Shown here piece by piece: positions 51,010-60,823 of a stretch of DNA of 64,000 bases. The notes below the pieces were generated by a model that saw nothing but the letters and a program-made list of their open reading frames with translations, had not been told where the DNA came from and made no database searches. This DNA comes from JAMLHH01 sp037189845 (GTDB lineage: Bacteria > Bacteroidota > Bacteroidia > Chitinophagales > JADIYW01), in the NCBI GenBank assembly GCA_037189845.1, contig JBBCIS010000001.1:716041-780040 (forward strand), read 5' to 3'. The translations under genes and the position numbers were made by a program. Each line of letters begins with the position of its first letter. Positions within the stretch are counted from its first letter, which is position 1.

Positions 51010-54000
51010 ATGAAAAGAGTCTTTACGTTGTTATTTATATTGTTGTATAGCTTCAGTAATGCCTGGGCACAGCGATTTGCGTGTAATAATCCATTAGTAG
51101 GTTATAATTACGTGGTAGATAATGTTGATGAAGGAATATTGTCAGTATTATCAGGAGGGAATTCGTTTAATAATTTGCTGGATCAAGACCTGACAAATTT
51201 TACACAAATCAATGTCACTGCAGTCTTATTGGGAGGGAAGATTGTTTCTGTAAAACGGATAACAGGAAGCTTTTCAAGTGGGAAAAAAGTCGGATTTGTA
51301 ATTGAAGTGCCGGGATCAGCTGTGACGCTGGATCTTTTGAGTGGCCTGTCTTTGCGTACATATCTGAATAATGGCATTCAGGAAACAGTCTCTTTGGGGG
51401 GAGGCAGCGGGTTATTAAAACTTTCATTGTTGAATTCCGGAACTCCGGGACACAAGCGAATTGAGTTTACTACCACATTGCCTTTTGATGAAGTGGAATT
51501 GATCAAATCAAGCGCCGTAGAAGCTTTAGCGAATATCAGAGTGTATAATGCATATGTTTCCGATGCTTCCTGTAATAATGATTGCCTTATAACATTGACG
51601 ACCAATAATTATAGCGCTGCATCTGCATCAACAAATAATTTCTTAAATCCTACAAGAGTAACTGATACAAGCCTTACTAACTATGCAACTCAGGCATCTG
51701 CCTTAAATTTGGGATTAGTTGGTTTGCCTGGCTATATTCAGGTAAATGCAGGAGTTGATATTCTGGCAGGTTCGGATGTAGGTTTTAATATTCAACAACC
51801 GGAATTATTGGGGTTGATTTCACTGGATCTTTTACAGGATATAACTTTAACTACATACAACAATAGCGATGTGGTACAGGAAACCTTTAATGCAGGCGAT
51901 CTTTTGGATGTTTCTTTGCTGTCCGGGGGAAACGCAACGCTGGTTTTTAAAACGACCAAGGACTTCAGAAAAGTAAGGCTGGCTATAGGTGGTTTGGGAC
52001 TTACTCCCATCAGAGTCTTTTATGCTTTCATAAGACCGGATGCTGATGCGGATGGTGTTCCTGACTGTCTGGATAACTGTTCCGGTAATGATTTACTGGT
52101 GAATGGAAAAGGGGAACCTCTGGCATGTTATCCAGATTGTAACCTGAATGCAGGAGCAGATATCAGTGAATGTCCTGCCAATAGTGCCGGTTCTGTACAA
52201 CTAAACAGTGCTGGTTCCGGTAATACATGGTTAGCGCTTTCCGGTAATCCATCTGCAGCCACGATCAATTCTGCCGGATTGGTACAGGGGATGTCTGCAC
52301 CGGGAATTTACAGGTTCAGGTTATATAATTCTGTTTGTTCAGATACAGTATCTGTCAGCTATCAGATGGGTAATCTGAATCTGGATTGCAACAGGGCATT
52401 AGTAGGACCCAATGTTATTTTAGATGAAAAAACTTCCTTTGGTGGAATCTGTTTGTTATGCGGGAATAGTGGTGATTCCAGTGTCGTAGATGGAAATCTG
52501 CGCAATTATTTAGAGTATAGTCAATTACTTAGCTTGTTGGACTCCACATCTTTAATTGCAGTGAGAGATACAAATAATATCTATCCGGCCGGTAGTAGAG
52601 TTGGATACGTTGTTTCGTTTCCGGATGGTTTGCTCAATGCAAATCTACTATCTGCATTTCAGTTACGTACCTCTCTGAACGGAAACCTGGTCGAAGTCGC
52701 TACGAGTGATAACGGTCTGTTAGGAGCAGGTGTTTTGGCTGGTATCGGAAATAATCCCAGAGTGAGTTTTGTCACGACTCAGCCATTTGATAAAGTGGAA
52801 TTGATAGTGGGTAAGGTTTTGGGTTTTTGGACTACCATCAGAGTATACCATGCTTTTGTGGAGCCATCTTCTTGTCCTGCAGGAGAAACGATTGCGTTGG
52901 AGCCACAAACCGCCTGCTATGAAATACTTACAGTAGATTCCGTGAGTGTCACAAAAGTCAATTATGATAAAACGGGTTTCAGCGGAGTAGCTTGTGCATT
53001 ATGTAAAATAGATAGCATCTCGCATATAGTGGATAAAACCTATTCTAATTATGCAACATTGACATTACCGGTGGGAGTGGCCCAAAAAGGTTTTGTTTCT
53101 GTACAATCGAAGAAAGTATTTACAAGTGGCTATGAAGCAGGGTTTGCAATTTCAGCAGATAGTACATTACTTCAATTAGATATTTTATCCAATATTTCTG
53201 TTGTTACCTATCTGAATGGAGCGAGACAGGATTCTGTCAGTGGTGATAATACAGGATTATTGTCCGCCTCGCTGCTTCCCGGAGCCAATTCAGTCGGATT
53301 TGTAGGCTTCAGATCTCAAAAGGCATTTAATGAAGTCAGGATAGTTGTCACAGCACCGGTCAGCGCAAATCTGCTTTCTTCAGGATTGAGAATTTATTAT
53401 GCCTATGCCAGACTGGATACAGATGGTGACGGAATACCTGACTGCCTGGATAAATGTTGCTCAGGTGATGATCTGACAGACAATGACGGTGACGGAGTTC
53501 CTGATGGATGTGATGTAGATATAAATGCTGAAAATGATATAATTGATGGCTTGGAAAATACTTCTATTCAGATAGATGTATTAAATAATGACACTTATGG
53601 TATTCATGGCCTGGATGCATTTACAATTACTCAACAACCTGCACATGGTACTGTGATAATTGATGACAATGGAACACCAAACGATTTGACAGATGATTTC
53701 TTAGTGTACACTCCTGATAGTAGTTTTGTCGGAAAGGATACTGCTCTTTATCAGATTTGTGATAGCTATCATATTTGTTCCCAGGCATCAGTTATTATTG
53801 ATGTACGGGAGGCTTTTAAAGTTCTGGATGATACAGTGACGTTAAATGAAGACACTCCTGCTGTTGTATACGTATTAAATAATGATACTTTTGGTCCGGA
53901 GGGTCCGGGTACTTCTCCGGTGACCATTGTCACTCCACCGGCAAATGGCACAGCAACGGTCAATAATAACGGAACTCCCAATGATCCTACGGATGACTTT

Positions 54001-55455
54001 ATTGAATATAGCCCGGATGCTAATTTCAACGGAACAGATTCTCTGGAATATGAGGTTTGCGATGCGGCCAATACTTGCCAGACAGCAACAGTATATTTTA
54101 ATGTAAGTCCGGTAAACGATGCGCCGGTGGTGAATAATGATACTGTAACAGTGAGTGCCAATAACCCTTTATCAATAAATGTATTGGCCAATGACCATGA
54201 TTTAGCTGATGGATTAAATAGTTTGGACAGCAATAGTCTTTCTATCATTACTCAACCGGAAAATGGAATTGTGAGCATCGATCCTGTTACACATGAGATA
54301 TTATATACGCCGGATACAGATTTCTATGGGTTGGATAGCTTTGTGTATCAGGTCTGCGACTTGGGTGATCCATTACCTGCATTGTGCGGCCAGGCTACAG
54401 TCTATATCCGGGTCGATGAGATTTTATCTGTAAAAAGTGATACTGTCATCATCAATGAAGATACACCTGTAACTGTGGATGTATTGGATAATGATTCGTT
54501 TGGTTCAGAAGGTCCTGGAGCTTCTCCGGTGACTATTGTTACACCTGCTGCGAATGGAACAGCGATCGTCAATAACAACGGAACTCCCAATGATCCTACG
54601 GATGACTTTATTGAATACACACCCAATCTGAATTTTTACGGAACTGATTCATTGATATACGAGATCTGTGACGGTACGAATAACTGTGCCTCTGCAACTG
54701 TTGTTATTTATATACAGGCAGTGAATGATGCTCCAATCGCTAATGATGATTATGTGGTTCTGCCTTCAGGAGGTTCGATAGGAGTAAGTGTGTTGGATAA
54801 TGATAATGATGATGCAGATGCTCCATTGGGAGGTTTGGATTTGGCTACGCTTACAATTTTATCTCAGCCTTTTAATGGAACTGCTACTGTTAATACGTTT
54901 AACGGCCACATTATATATACTGCTGATCCTGGCTTTTACGGTTATGATACGATTGTTTACAGAATCTGTGATATAGGATATCCTCTCCCTTCAAAATGTG
55001 ATACAGCACAGTTGGTAGTGAAAGCCGGAGAACCGGATTTGTCGCCTAATATATTGATACTTCCATCTATTCTGGAAGGGCCATCCACGTTCTATATCGT
55101 GGTAGAGGCTCATGAGATTAACAACGCACCTACTGACGGAAGTGAGATCCTGCTCATTATGCCACGGGATCCGTATATCCATTTTACCTACGATCCTTTA
55201 TTGACCAGTGTTCCCTTCTTTAATGTAAATAACAGCAACTGGACATACGACAACAGCAATCCGGATTTCCATATTTTCAGAACCAGTGAGGTGATTCCTC
55301 CCAATGGTGGATTGTCCTTCGGATTAGAAGCATTTTTTGATCCTCAGGGAAGTAGCGGACAAAAACCTATTACGATTTCTATCTATCAGGGTGGAGGAGA
55401 AAGTAATTATACAAATAATACAGACGTGGAAATATTAATCTATTATGGTAACTAA
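51010..55455 (+). CDS. Giant secreted protein with cadherin-like (tandem-95) repeats
   Basis: A 1481-residue exported protein. After the signal peptide (ends AWAQ) come four copies of an about 150-residue domain (residues about 25-190, 195-345, 457-625, 635-800), marked by SxxDxxxxNYAT-like and FNEVRIV/FDKVELI strands leading to RVYxAF. Calcium-type TSP3 loops follow (DADADGVPDCLDNC, DTDGDGIPDCLDKC, DNDGDGVPDGCD). Residues about 842-1340 hold five cadherin-like Big_9 repeats (NEDTPAVVYVLNNDTFG). No sorting domain is seen at its C-terminus (ending VEILIYYGN); the next gene carries one. Probable adhesin or surface structural protein. Confidence 0.85.
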   Translation: MKRVFTLLFILLYSFSNAWAQRFACNNPLVGYNYVVDNVDEGILSVLSGGNSFNNLLDQDLTNFTQINVTAVLLGGKIVSVKRITGSFSSGKKVGFVIEVPGSAVTLDLLSGLSLRTYLNNGIQETVSLGGGSGLLKLSLLNSGTPGHKRIEFTTTLPFDEVELIKSSAVEALANIRVYNAYVSDASCNNDCLITLTTNNYSAASASTNNFLNPTRVTDTSLTNYATQASALNLGLVGLPGYIQVNAGVDILAGSDVGFNIQQPELLGLISLDLLQDITLTTYNNSDVVQETFNAGDLLDVSLLSGGNATLVFKTTKDFRKVRLAIGGLGLTPIRVFYAFIRPDADADGVPDCLDNCSGNDLLVNGKGEPLACYPDCNLNAGADISECPANSAGSVQLNSAGSGNTWLALSGNPSAATINSAGLVQGMSAPGIYRFRLYNSVCSDTVSVSYQMGNLNLDCNRALVGPNVILDEKTSFGGICLLCGNSGDSSVVDGNLRNYLEYSQLLSLLDSTSLIAVRDTNNIYPAGSRVGYVVSFPDGLLNANLLSAFQLRTSLNGNLVEVATSDNGLLGAGVLAGIGNNPRVSFVTTQPFDKVELIVGKVLGFWTTIRVYHAFVEPSSCPAGETIALEPQTACYEILTVDSVSVTKVNYDKTGFSGVACALCKIDSISHIVDKTYSNYATLTLPVGVAQKGFVSVQSKKVFTSGYEAGFAISADSTLLQLDILSNISVVTYLNGARQDSVSGDNTGLLSASLLPGANSVGFVGFRSQKAFNEVRIVVTAPVSANLLSSGLRIYYAYARLDTDGDGIPDCLDKCCSGDDLTDNDGDGVPDGCDVDINAENDIIDGLENTSIQIDVLNNDTYGIHGLDAFTITQQPAHGTVIIDDNGTPNDLTDDFLVYTPDSSFVGKDTALYQICDSYHICSQASVIIDVREAFKVLDDTVTLNEDTPAVVYVLNNDTFGPEGPGTSPVTIVTPPANGTATVNNNGTPNDPTDDFIEYSPDANFNGTDSLEYEVCDAANTCQTATVYFNVSPVNDAPVVNNDTVTVSANNPLSINVLANDHDLADGLNSLDSNSLSIITQPENGIVSIDPVTHEILYTPDTDFYGLDSFVYQVCDLGDPLPALCGQATVYIRVDEILSVKSDTVIINEDTPVTVDVLDNDSFGSEGPGASPVTIVTPAANGTAIVNNNGTPNDPTDDFIEYTPNLNFYGTDSLIYEICDGTNNCASATVVIYIQAVNDAPIANDDYVVLPSGGSIGVSVLDNDNDDADAPLGGLDLATLTILSQPFNGTATVNTFNGHIIYTADPGFYGYDTIVYRICDIGYPLPSKCDTAQLVVKAGEPDLSPNILILPSILEGPSTFYIVVEAHEINNAPTDGSEILLIMPRDPYIHFTYDPLLTSVPFFNVNNSNWTYDNSNPDFHIFRTSEVIPPNGGLSFGLEAFFDPQGSSGQKPITISIYQGGGESNYTNNTDVEILIYYGN
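53971..54008 (+). repeat. 38-base exact internal repeat, copy 1
   Basis: Identical to 54580-54617; encodes GTPNDPTDDFIEY in two cadherin-like repeats of the giant gene. It marks recent duplication or gene conversion and a site of potential unequal recombination. Confidence 0.85.
54580..54617 (+). repeat. 38-base exact internal repeat, copy 2
   Basis: Identical to 53971-54008, about 609 bases away, the length of roughly two repeat units. Flanking unit sequences are more diverged. Confidence 0.85.
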
Positions 55456-55480
55456 ATTTTTAAATGCAAAAAATATTCCT

Positions 55481-56539
55481 ATGAAACAGTTTCTTATAAT
55501 ATTCATTTTTTACAGTGTTACCATGAATACATATGCTCAGTCATGGAATCCATTTGTGAATTCTACTCATATCAGTGAAAGTCCCGTTAATTTGTCAAAC
55601 GGAGAATTTGTTGAGCTGAGCTTTAATATCGGTAACGCAGGTTCACTTCCCCTGGATAACTTAGATAGCCCATTAAGAGCTTTGGTGACTCTGTCAGGAT
55701 TTGAACCTCAGAATACAACAGCTCCTGTATCATCAGTATCCGGAGCCAGCTTCTTTAATGTGAGCTATGATCAAGAGTTAAATACCTACCTTTTTCAACA
55801 GTCTGTCTCTATTCCACCGGCATTGAATGGAGGAGTAAACTCTGTTACAATCCGGGTAAGAGTAACGAGGATTTCCACGGCAGAAGATCCACGGAACGGT
55901 TTTCAGGTAAATATTACTCCGCCGGCATATACTTCACCTTTTAATAATGTCAATGATGACCGGGCACAGGTGATTACATATACCTTAAATTCAGTGCTTC
56001 CGGTAGAGATGGTACGTTTTACGGGTGAAATATCAGATTGTAACGCAATTCTCAAATGGGAAACAGCTTCTGAAACAAATAATGATTACTTTCTGGTTGA
56101 AAAGAGTACAGATGCTGTACAATGGGCAGCGGCAGGTAAAGTAGCAGGAAATGGAAACAGCCTTATTCCGCAGTATTACGAGTTTAGCGATATAGGAATT
56201 CATAGTAAAGAAACCTACTATAGATTAGTACAGTTTGATTATGACGGAACAAAAGAGTACAGCAATATCATTTTAGTGAATTCTCCCGATTGCGCAAATG
56301 AAACATACAAAGTGTATCCCAATCCAGCCCAGGAAATAATCAATATAGAGTATTCAAGTCCTGTAGAGGAACAATCAGTTTCCACCTTGTTCTCGGCCAG
56401 CGGACAACTGGTGAAAACCGTTACACTCAAAAATATGAACAATCGCATTTATGTAGGAGATCTCGTGCCGGGTTCATACCTGTTACAAATGCAGACTTCT
56501 GATAAAACGCAGACACATGCTATTGTCATCCAGCGATAA
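55481..56539 (+). CDS. T9SS type A sorting-domain secreted protein
   Basis: About 352 residues from ATG 55481 (MKQFLIIFIFYSV, signal ends TYAQ). Residues about 20-170 form a DUF11-like or CARDB-type beta domain (GEFVELSFNIGNAGSLPLDN, VNSVTIRVRVTRISTAED). A fibronectin-like segment follows (EMVRFTGEISDCNAILKWETASETNNDYFLVEKSTDAVQW) and then the C-terminal sorting domain (VYPNPAQEIINIEYSS, ending TQTHAIVIQR). It starts 26 bases after the giant gene, probably in one operon, so it may be a partner or anchor for it. A terminator hairpin follows. Confidence 0.85.
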   Translation: MKQFLIIFIFYSVTMNTYAQSWNPFVNSTHISESPVNLSNGEFVELSFNIGNAGSLPLDNLDSPLRALVTLSGFEPQNTTAPVSSVSGASFFNVSYDQELNTYLFQQSVSIPPALNGGVNSVTIRVRVTRISTAEDPRNGFQVNITPPAYTSPFNNVNDDRAQVITYTLNSVLPVEMVRFTGEISDCNAILKWETASETNNDYFLVEKSTDAVQWAAAGKVAGNGNSLIPQYYEFSDIGIHSKETYYRLVQFDYDGTKEYSNIILVNSPDCANETYKVYPNPAQEIINIEYSSPVEEQSVSTLFSASGQLVKTVTLKNMNNRIYVGDLVPGSYLLQMQTSDKTQTHAIVIQR

Positions 56540-56580
56540 TTGATTTTAGTCTTATTACATACACACAACAACGCAGTTAG

Positions 56581-56608
56581 AGGGTATCCGCAAAGGATAC
56601 CTTCTTTA
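56581..56608 (+). terminator. Intrinsic terminator
   Basis: GGTATCC (56583-56589) pairs with GGATACC (56595-56601), extendable by G-U and A-U, loop GCAAA, then TTCTTTATT. Ends the giant-adhesin operon 42 bases after its stop. Confidence 0.7.
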
Positions 56609-56699
56609 TTGTAAGGAGATTGTAAATAAAAGTGAATCATCCGTTTTTTTTAGTTTTTACTATTGACCTTCATTAACTTTACTAAGTAAATTTTGAGTT

Positions 56700-57668
56700 A
56701 TGTTGAGACGTCCGAGAAGAAACAGAGTATCAGGTGTAATCAGGTCTATGGTGAGTGAAACAACAGTGTCTCCCAAACATCTGATACAGCCGCTTTTTGT
56801 GATTGACGGCAATAATATTAATAATCCTATCGCATCTCTTCCGGGCATGGCACAGCTGAGTATTGACCAGCTGCTCAAAGAAGTAGAATCCTGCCTGGAG
56901 TTAGGTTTGACAAACTTCATGTTATTCCCGGCAGTGAAAGAATCTTTGAAAGATGCTGAAGCTTCCTACAGCCACAATCCACGCAACTTTTACTTGCAGG
57001 CAATTCGCAGCATCAAGCAGGAATTTCCTGAGACTTGCTTGATCAGTGATGTTGCCATGGATCCATATAGCTCGGATGGTCATGATGGCTTAGTCGTAGG
57101 AGATAAGATTGATAATGACAGAACTTTACCTATCCTTGCAGCTATGTCTCTGGCTCAGTGCGATGCAGGTATCGATATTTTAGGTCCTTCGGATATGATG
57201 GATGGACGGGTGGGATATATCCGCGAGGTGTTAGGTGATCAGGGTTTCCATGATGTAGGAATTATGTCCTATACGGCAAAGTATGCATCTGCATTTTATG
57301 GTCCGTTCAGAGATGCGCTGGATTCTGCTCCTAAAAAAGGAGATAAAAAAAGCTATCAGATGGATCCCGCAAATAAAAGAGAAGCTATCAGAGAAGCAGA
57401 GCTGGATATGGAGGAAGGTGCTGATTTCCTGATGGTCAAGCCGGCATTACACTATATGGATGTGATACATGTACTGAAAGAAATTTCTAACGTACCGGTT
57501 GCCGCATACCATGTCAGCGGGGAATTTGCAATGTTGAAAGCTGCAGCCCAAAATGGCTGGTTGAATTACGAACAAAGCTTAGTAGAAACACTCATTTCAT
57601 TGCGCAGAGCCGGTTCAGATGTTATTATCACATATGGCGCTAAAGATTTTGCAAAGTTGAAAATCTAA
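56700..57668 (+). CDS. hemB: Porphobilinogen synthase
   Basis: A 322-residue ALAD. Catalytic lysines are K194 in MSYTAKYASAFYGPFR and K247 in FLMVKPALHYMD, with PFRDALDSAPKKGDKKSYQMDP in the lid. The segment DVAMDPYSSDGHDG has no cysteine triad, so the enzyme is of the Mg/K type rather than the zinc-dependent type. It joins two 5-aminolevulinate molecules to porphobilinogen, which feeds the hemCD product encoded 38 kb away in this window. Confidence 0.95.
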   Translation: MLRRPRRNRVSGVIRSMVSETTVSPKHLIQPLFVIDGNNINNPIASLPGMAQLSIDQLLKEVESCLELGLTNFMLFPAVKESLKDAEASYSHNPRNFYLQAIRSIKQEFPETCLISDVAMDPYSSDGHDGLVVGDKIDNDRTLPILAAMSLAQCDAGIDILGPSDMMDGRVGYIREVLGDQGFHDVGIMSYTAKYASAFYGPFRDALDSAPKKGDKKSYQMDPANKREAIREAELDMEEGADFLMVKPALHYMDVIHVLKEISNVPVAAYHVSGEFAMLKAAAQNGWLNYEQSLVETLISLRRAGSDVIITYGAKDFAKLKI

Positions 57669-57672
57669 TACT

Positions 57673-58914
57673 CTAATTCAGACTAGACTGATACTTTTTC
57701 AAAGTATCCCAAATCTTGTAAAATGTATCATTCCCACCTTTATCTGTAAAGTTGGTATTGGTAATAAAGATTCTTCCTGTCTGAGTCTTTGGATGGAAAA
57801 ACATCATGGATGAAACGCCCGGATCACCACCTGTATGACCGATATATCCTGTATATCCAAATCCGATGAAAATACCGGTATTATATGAATCACTGGACGG
57901 ATTGCGTTCATTTCTTTCAATAAAATTCTGAGCAGATAATTGTTGTTTGTAGTATTCACTATAGCTTTCCGGAGAAAGAATTTTTCCGTTTCCGTAATAT
58001 CCCTTCATGAGTTCTGACAAAAAAATACCCAGGTCATGAGCCGAAGTGATAAATCCTCCGTCCGGATAGGTAATCATCTCATAAAATGGTAAAACTGATT
58101 TCGGATTTTCATACAGTCTGGAATAGTCTGACAGCTGAATATCTTTTATTCGCCAGCCTGATTGATTCATTTCCAATGGTTCCAGAATATATTGTTTCAC
58201 AAATTCGTGGAAAGACATCTGAGTCGCCTGTTCTATAGTAAATGCAGCAAGCGTAGTTCCCGTATTGGAGTATTCATAAATTTTTCCCGGACAGTATTGC
58301 GTGTAGCTGCCTGTATTCCATTTCCCTTGTTTTGAAAGCAGGTTTTCTAAAAATGAGCTTAAGGGAATCACTGAATCTGCCGGATTGAAAATCTGCATTT
58401 CTTCAAACATTAATTTTACTCCTTTCAGATTCTGGTGAGGATAAAGGAAATAATTTTTAGAGAGATAAAATTCGTTGTCAATAATAGAGGAAGTATGTGT
58501 AGCAAGTTGCCTGATGGTGATTTTTTGATCAGAAAAGTTAGGGTTGAAAACATCAAAAGGCAAATATTTCTCAATCGGATCATCTAAGTTCAATTTCCCA
58601 AGTTCCTGAGCTTTTAAAAGCGCGATACCCACAAGTGTTTTGGAGATAGAGGCTATGTTCTGAATCGTTTTTTCGGTATATTTTTTATTGTTTTTTATAT
58701 CTGAATATCCAAAGCCATTTTCATATAAAGTGCCATTTTCATTGACAATAGAAACACTGAAACCATTAAAATACCTGAGCTCGTATAATTGTTGTAATTC
58801 TGTTGTTAATGAATCTTTCGCACTATGGACAGGAGTGGAGGAAAATGTTTTTTTTGAATCTGAACAGGATAGGGCAGATATCATCCAGAGCAGTGTAAAA
58901 AGATAAATTTTCAT
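57673..58914 (-). CDS. Lipoprotein serine hydrolase, class C beta-lactamase fold
   Basis: A 413-residue protein with lipobox MISALSC (Cys17). The penicilloyl serine hydrolase motifs are S89-I-S-K92 (ASISKTLVGIALL), YSNTGTTLAAF for YxN, and HTGGDPGVSSMMF replacing KTG. Such estB/DD-peptidase-like proteins act as esterases, D-amino peptidases or unknown hydrolases; true beta-lactamase activity is not implied. Convergent with hemB (4-base gap). Confidence 0.9.
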   Translation of the reverse strand: MKIYLFTLLWMISALSCSDSKKTFSSTPVHSAKDSLTTELQQLYELRYFNGFSVSIVNENGTLYENGFGYSDIKNNKKYTEKTIQNIASISKTLVGIALLKAQELGKLNLDDPIEKYLPFDVFNPNFSDQKITIRQLATHTSSIIDNEFYLSKNYFLYPHQNLKGVKLMFEEMQIFNPADSVIPLSSFLENLLSKQGKWNTGSYTQYCPGKIYEYSNTGTTLAAFTIEQATQMSFHEFVKQYILEPLEMNQSGWRIKDIQLSDYSRLYENPKSVLPFYEMITYPDGGFITSAHDLGIFLSELMKGYYGNGKILSPESYSEYYKQQLSAQNFIERNERNPSSDSYNTGIFIGFGYTGYIGHTGGDPGVSSMMFFHPKTQTGRIFITNTNFTDKGGNDTFYKIWDTLKKYQSSLN

Positions 58915-58954
58915 GATTTCTATTTATCAAAATAGCTGATTGTGATGGGTGCTT

Positions 58955-59422
58955 TTACGACACTGCATTTATCTTCAGCAATTCATTTTCCAGTCTGTCA
59001 AAAACTTCTTCATTTTTATCGGTTACAAAAGGTTTGATTTTATTACATGCCTCGGGAGTATCGAAAATCTGTCTGAAAACAATCTTTGTTCTTTCCGGTG
59101 ATACAGGTTCAAATGTAGCAACTACCCGAAACCAGGGTTGCGAATACCGTTTCCATGCAATCAGTTCAGGATATACAATATGCGTAAACTCGCAGGAGTT
59201 GACAAAATTGCCTTTGACAGGTGAGTGCATGATGAAATCCCATTTTCCACCCACACGGAAATCAAATTCTTTAAATGTATTGGTAAAACCAGCTGGTCCC
59301 CACCAGTTTTTCAGATGGTCGGGATTTGACCACGCAGAAAAAGCTTTCTCTCTGGTGGCATCTACTGTTCTGATACATACGATTTCTCTTTCAGGATGTT
59401 GTGGAAATAGCTCTGTTGCCAT
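58955..59422 (-). CDS. SRPBCC / AHSA1 domain protein
   Basis: A 155-residue START-like protein: TVDATREKAFSAWSNPDHLKNWWGPAGFTNTFKEFDFRVGGKWDFIMHSPVKGNF, then RVVATFEPVSPERTKIVFRQIF and a C-terminal helix. This is the Activator of Hsp90 homologue 1-like fold used widely as a hydrophobic ligand or regulatory domain. No partner or ligand is known. It lies 40 bases upstream, on the same strand, of the hydrolase gene. Confidence 0.9.
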   Translation of the reverse strand: MATELFPQHPEREIVCIRTVDATREKAFSAWSNPDHLKNWWGPAGFTNTFKEFDFRVGGKWDFIMHSPVKGNFVNSCEFTHIVYPELIAWKRYSQPWFRVVATFEPVSPERTKIVFRQIFDTPEACNKIKPFVTDKNEEVFDRLENELLKINAVS

Positions 59423-59548
59423 GACACCTTCTTTTTAATATCCAATAAATAGAAAATCATTCATACGAAATGGATGTGTATATAAATATAACAAGAGTCA
59501 TTCAGCAAACAATATGCTCAATGACTTTTAAAAATGTAGGGTGTGGGG

Positions 59549-59986
59549 TTAGTCTATTTTCTTATTGGTGCTGACAGCGATACGATTCCATGAATTAATG
59601 GTGACAATCGCCATAATAATCTGAGCAATGTAGTTTTCACTGAAAAGACTGGCTGCTTTTTGATAGGTTGCATCTGATAGTCCATGCTGATGAATGAGTG
59701 TAACTTCCTCCGTCATAGATAAAATGACTCTTTCCTCTTCGGAGTAAAGTTCCGTTTCTCTCCATGCGTTCAACAGAAAAATTCTCTGATTGGTTTCACC
59801 ATTTTTCAAAGCATCTGTCGTATGCATGTTGATACAAAATGCACAACCATTGATTTGTGAAGCGCGTATTTTGATGAGTTCGAGATGTGTTTTTGATAAT
59901 TCGCTGTTTTGAAGATAACTCTCCAATGCCAGCATGTGCTTGTAAGCTCTCGGTTCAGTTACAGAAATGTCGATACGATTTTCCAT
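59549..59986 (-). CDS. Carboxymuconolactone decarboxylase family, AhpD-like
   Basis: A 145-residue protein with the AhpD/CMD catalytic pair C48-x-x-C51 and H55 in INGCAFCINMHTTDALKNGET. Members are peroxidases or alkylhydroperoxidase D-like proteins. The regulator gene at 60043 lies 56 bases upstream on the same strand and may control it; that pairing is common in Bacteroidota. Confidence 0.88.
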   Translation of the reverse strand: MENRIDISVTEPRAYKHMLALESYLQNSELSKTHLELIKIRASQINGCAFCINMHTTDALKNGETNQRIFLLNAWRETELYSEEERVILSMTEEVTLIHQHGLSDATYQKAASLFSENYIAQIIMAIVTINSWNRIAVSTNKKID

Positions 59987-60042
59987 TGTTGTTTATTTCT
60001 CTCAAAGGTAATTTTTACCTGAGTGAAAAATCTTAAACTACT

Positions 60043-60618
60043 TTAAGAACGTCTTTTATTCTTGATTTCACTCAGATATTCAGGTGTCATATTTAAGTAA
60101 GAAGCCAGTAAATGCTGAGGAATTCTTTGAGTAAACTCCGGAAAGCTGTCATTGAACTGGTGGTACATCTCTTCTCTTGACAAGCTGTACAGATATTTGA
60201 TTCGTAGTTGCGATGCAGAATAAGCCCTTTGATATATCAGCCTGAAATATCGTTCAAATGCAGGAAAACGTTCCAGTAGCTTTTCCTGATGGTGAAAATC
60301 TATCACCAGAATTTCGGTCTTTTCTATTGCCTGAATGATGAAGTTCGTTCGGGTATTGTTCTGGAAAGCAAAATAGTCTGTTAACCACCAGTTTTCTATG
60401 GCAAATTGAGTCGTTTGCTCTATTCCTTTTTCATTGATAAAAAACATCCGAAGACAACCTTTTACAACGAAGAAATGCTGTCTGCATTTAGTATTGAGCT
60501 CCGTCAGGTTCTCTTTTTTATTGAATGTTTTTATCTGAAAAAAATCTAAAATATCAGATTCATCCTCATGTCTGACATCTATGTATTTTCTGAAATGACT
60601 GAGGAGGACTAATGACAT
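60043..60618 (-). CDS. Crp/Fnr-family transcriptional regulator
   Basis: About 191 residues from ATG 60618 (MSLVLLSHFRKYIDV; the frame opens 14 codons further upstream). A cyclic-nucleotide-binding type beta roll (FFVVKGCLRMFFINEKGIEQTTQFAIENWWLTDYFAF) is followed by a C-terminal winged helix (SFPEFTQRIPQHLLASYLNMTPEYLSEIKNKR). This small Bacteroidota Crp/Fnr branch lacks a clear cAMP motif. It probably regulates the adjacent AhpD-like gene. Confidence 0.88.
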   Translation of the reverse strand: MSLVLLSHFRKYIDVRHEDESDILDFFQIKTFNKKENLTELNTKCRQHFFVVKGCLRMFFINEKGIEQTTQFAIENWWLTDYFAFQNNTRTNFIIQAIEKTEILVIDFHHQEKLLERFPAFERYFRLIYQRAYSASQLRIKYLYSLSREEMYHQFNDSFPEFTQRIPQHLLASYLNMTPEYLSEIKNKRRS

Positions 60619-60823
60619 GATTTGACTAAAATAATAATTCTGATATGGAAACGGAAGCACTATTCGTTGGCTTGAAATATTTTAAGTACAGTTATTCAGT
60701 AAAGAGAGTTTTAATTCTTCTCAAGATTAATTCAGCTTTTTTACTATGAGCATAAGCCTTGTGTGTTCAAATTAGCTATTTTGGCATTTCATTAAGGATT
60801 TTTTATCTCTAATCTAAACTGAA

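Noticed and set aside
53769..54248. A 159-codon frame antisense to the giant repeat gene
   Set aside because: Repeat-derived open frame; the plus-strand gene explains the sequence.
57673..58914. Antibiotic-resistance beta-lactamase
   Set aside because: Has the SxxK and YxN motifs, but HTG replaces KTG and the gene resembles general serine hydrolases, so resistance cannot be claimed.
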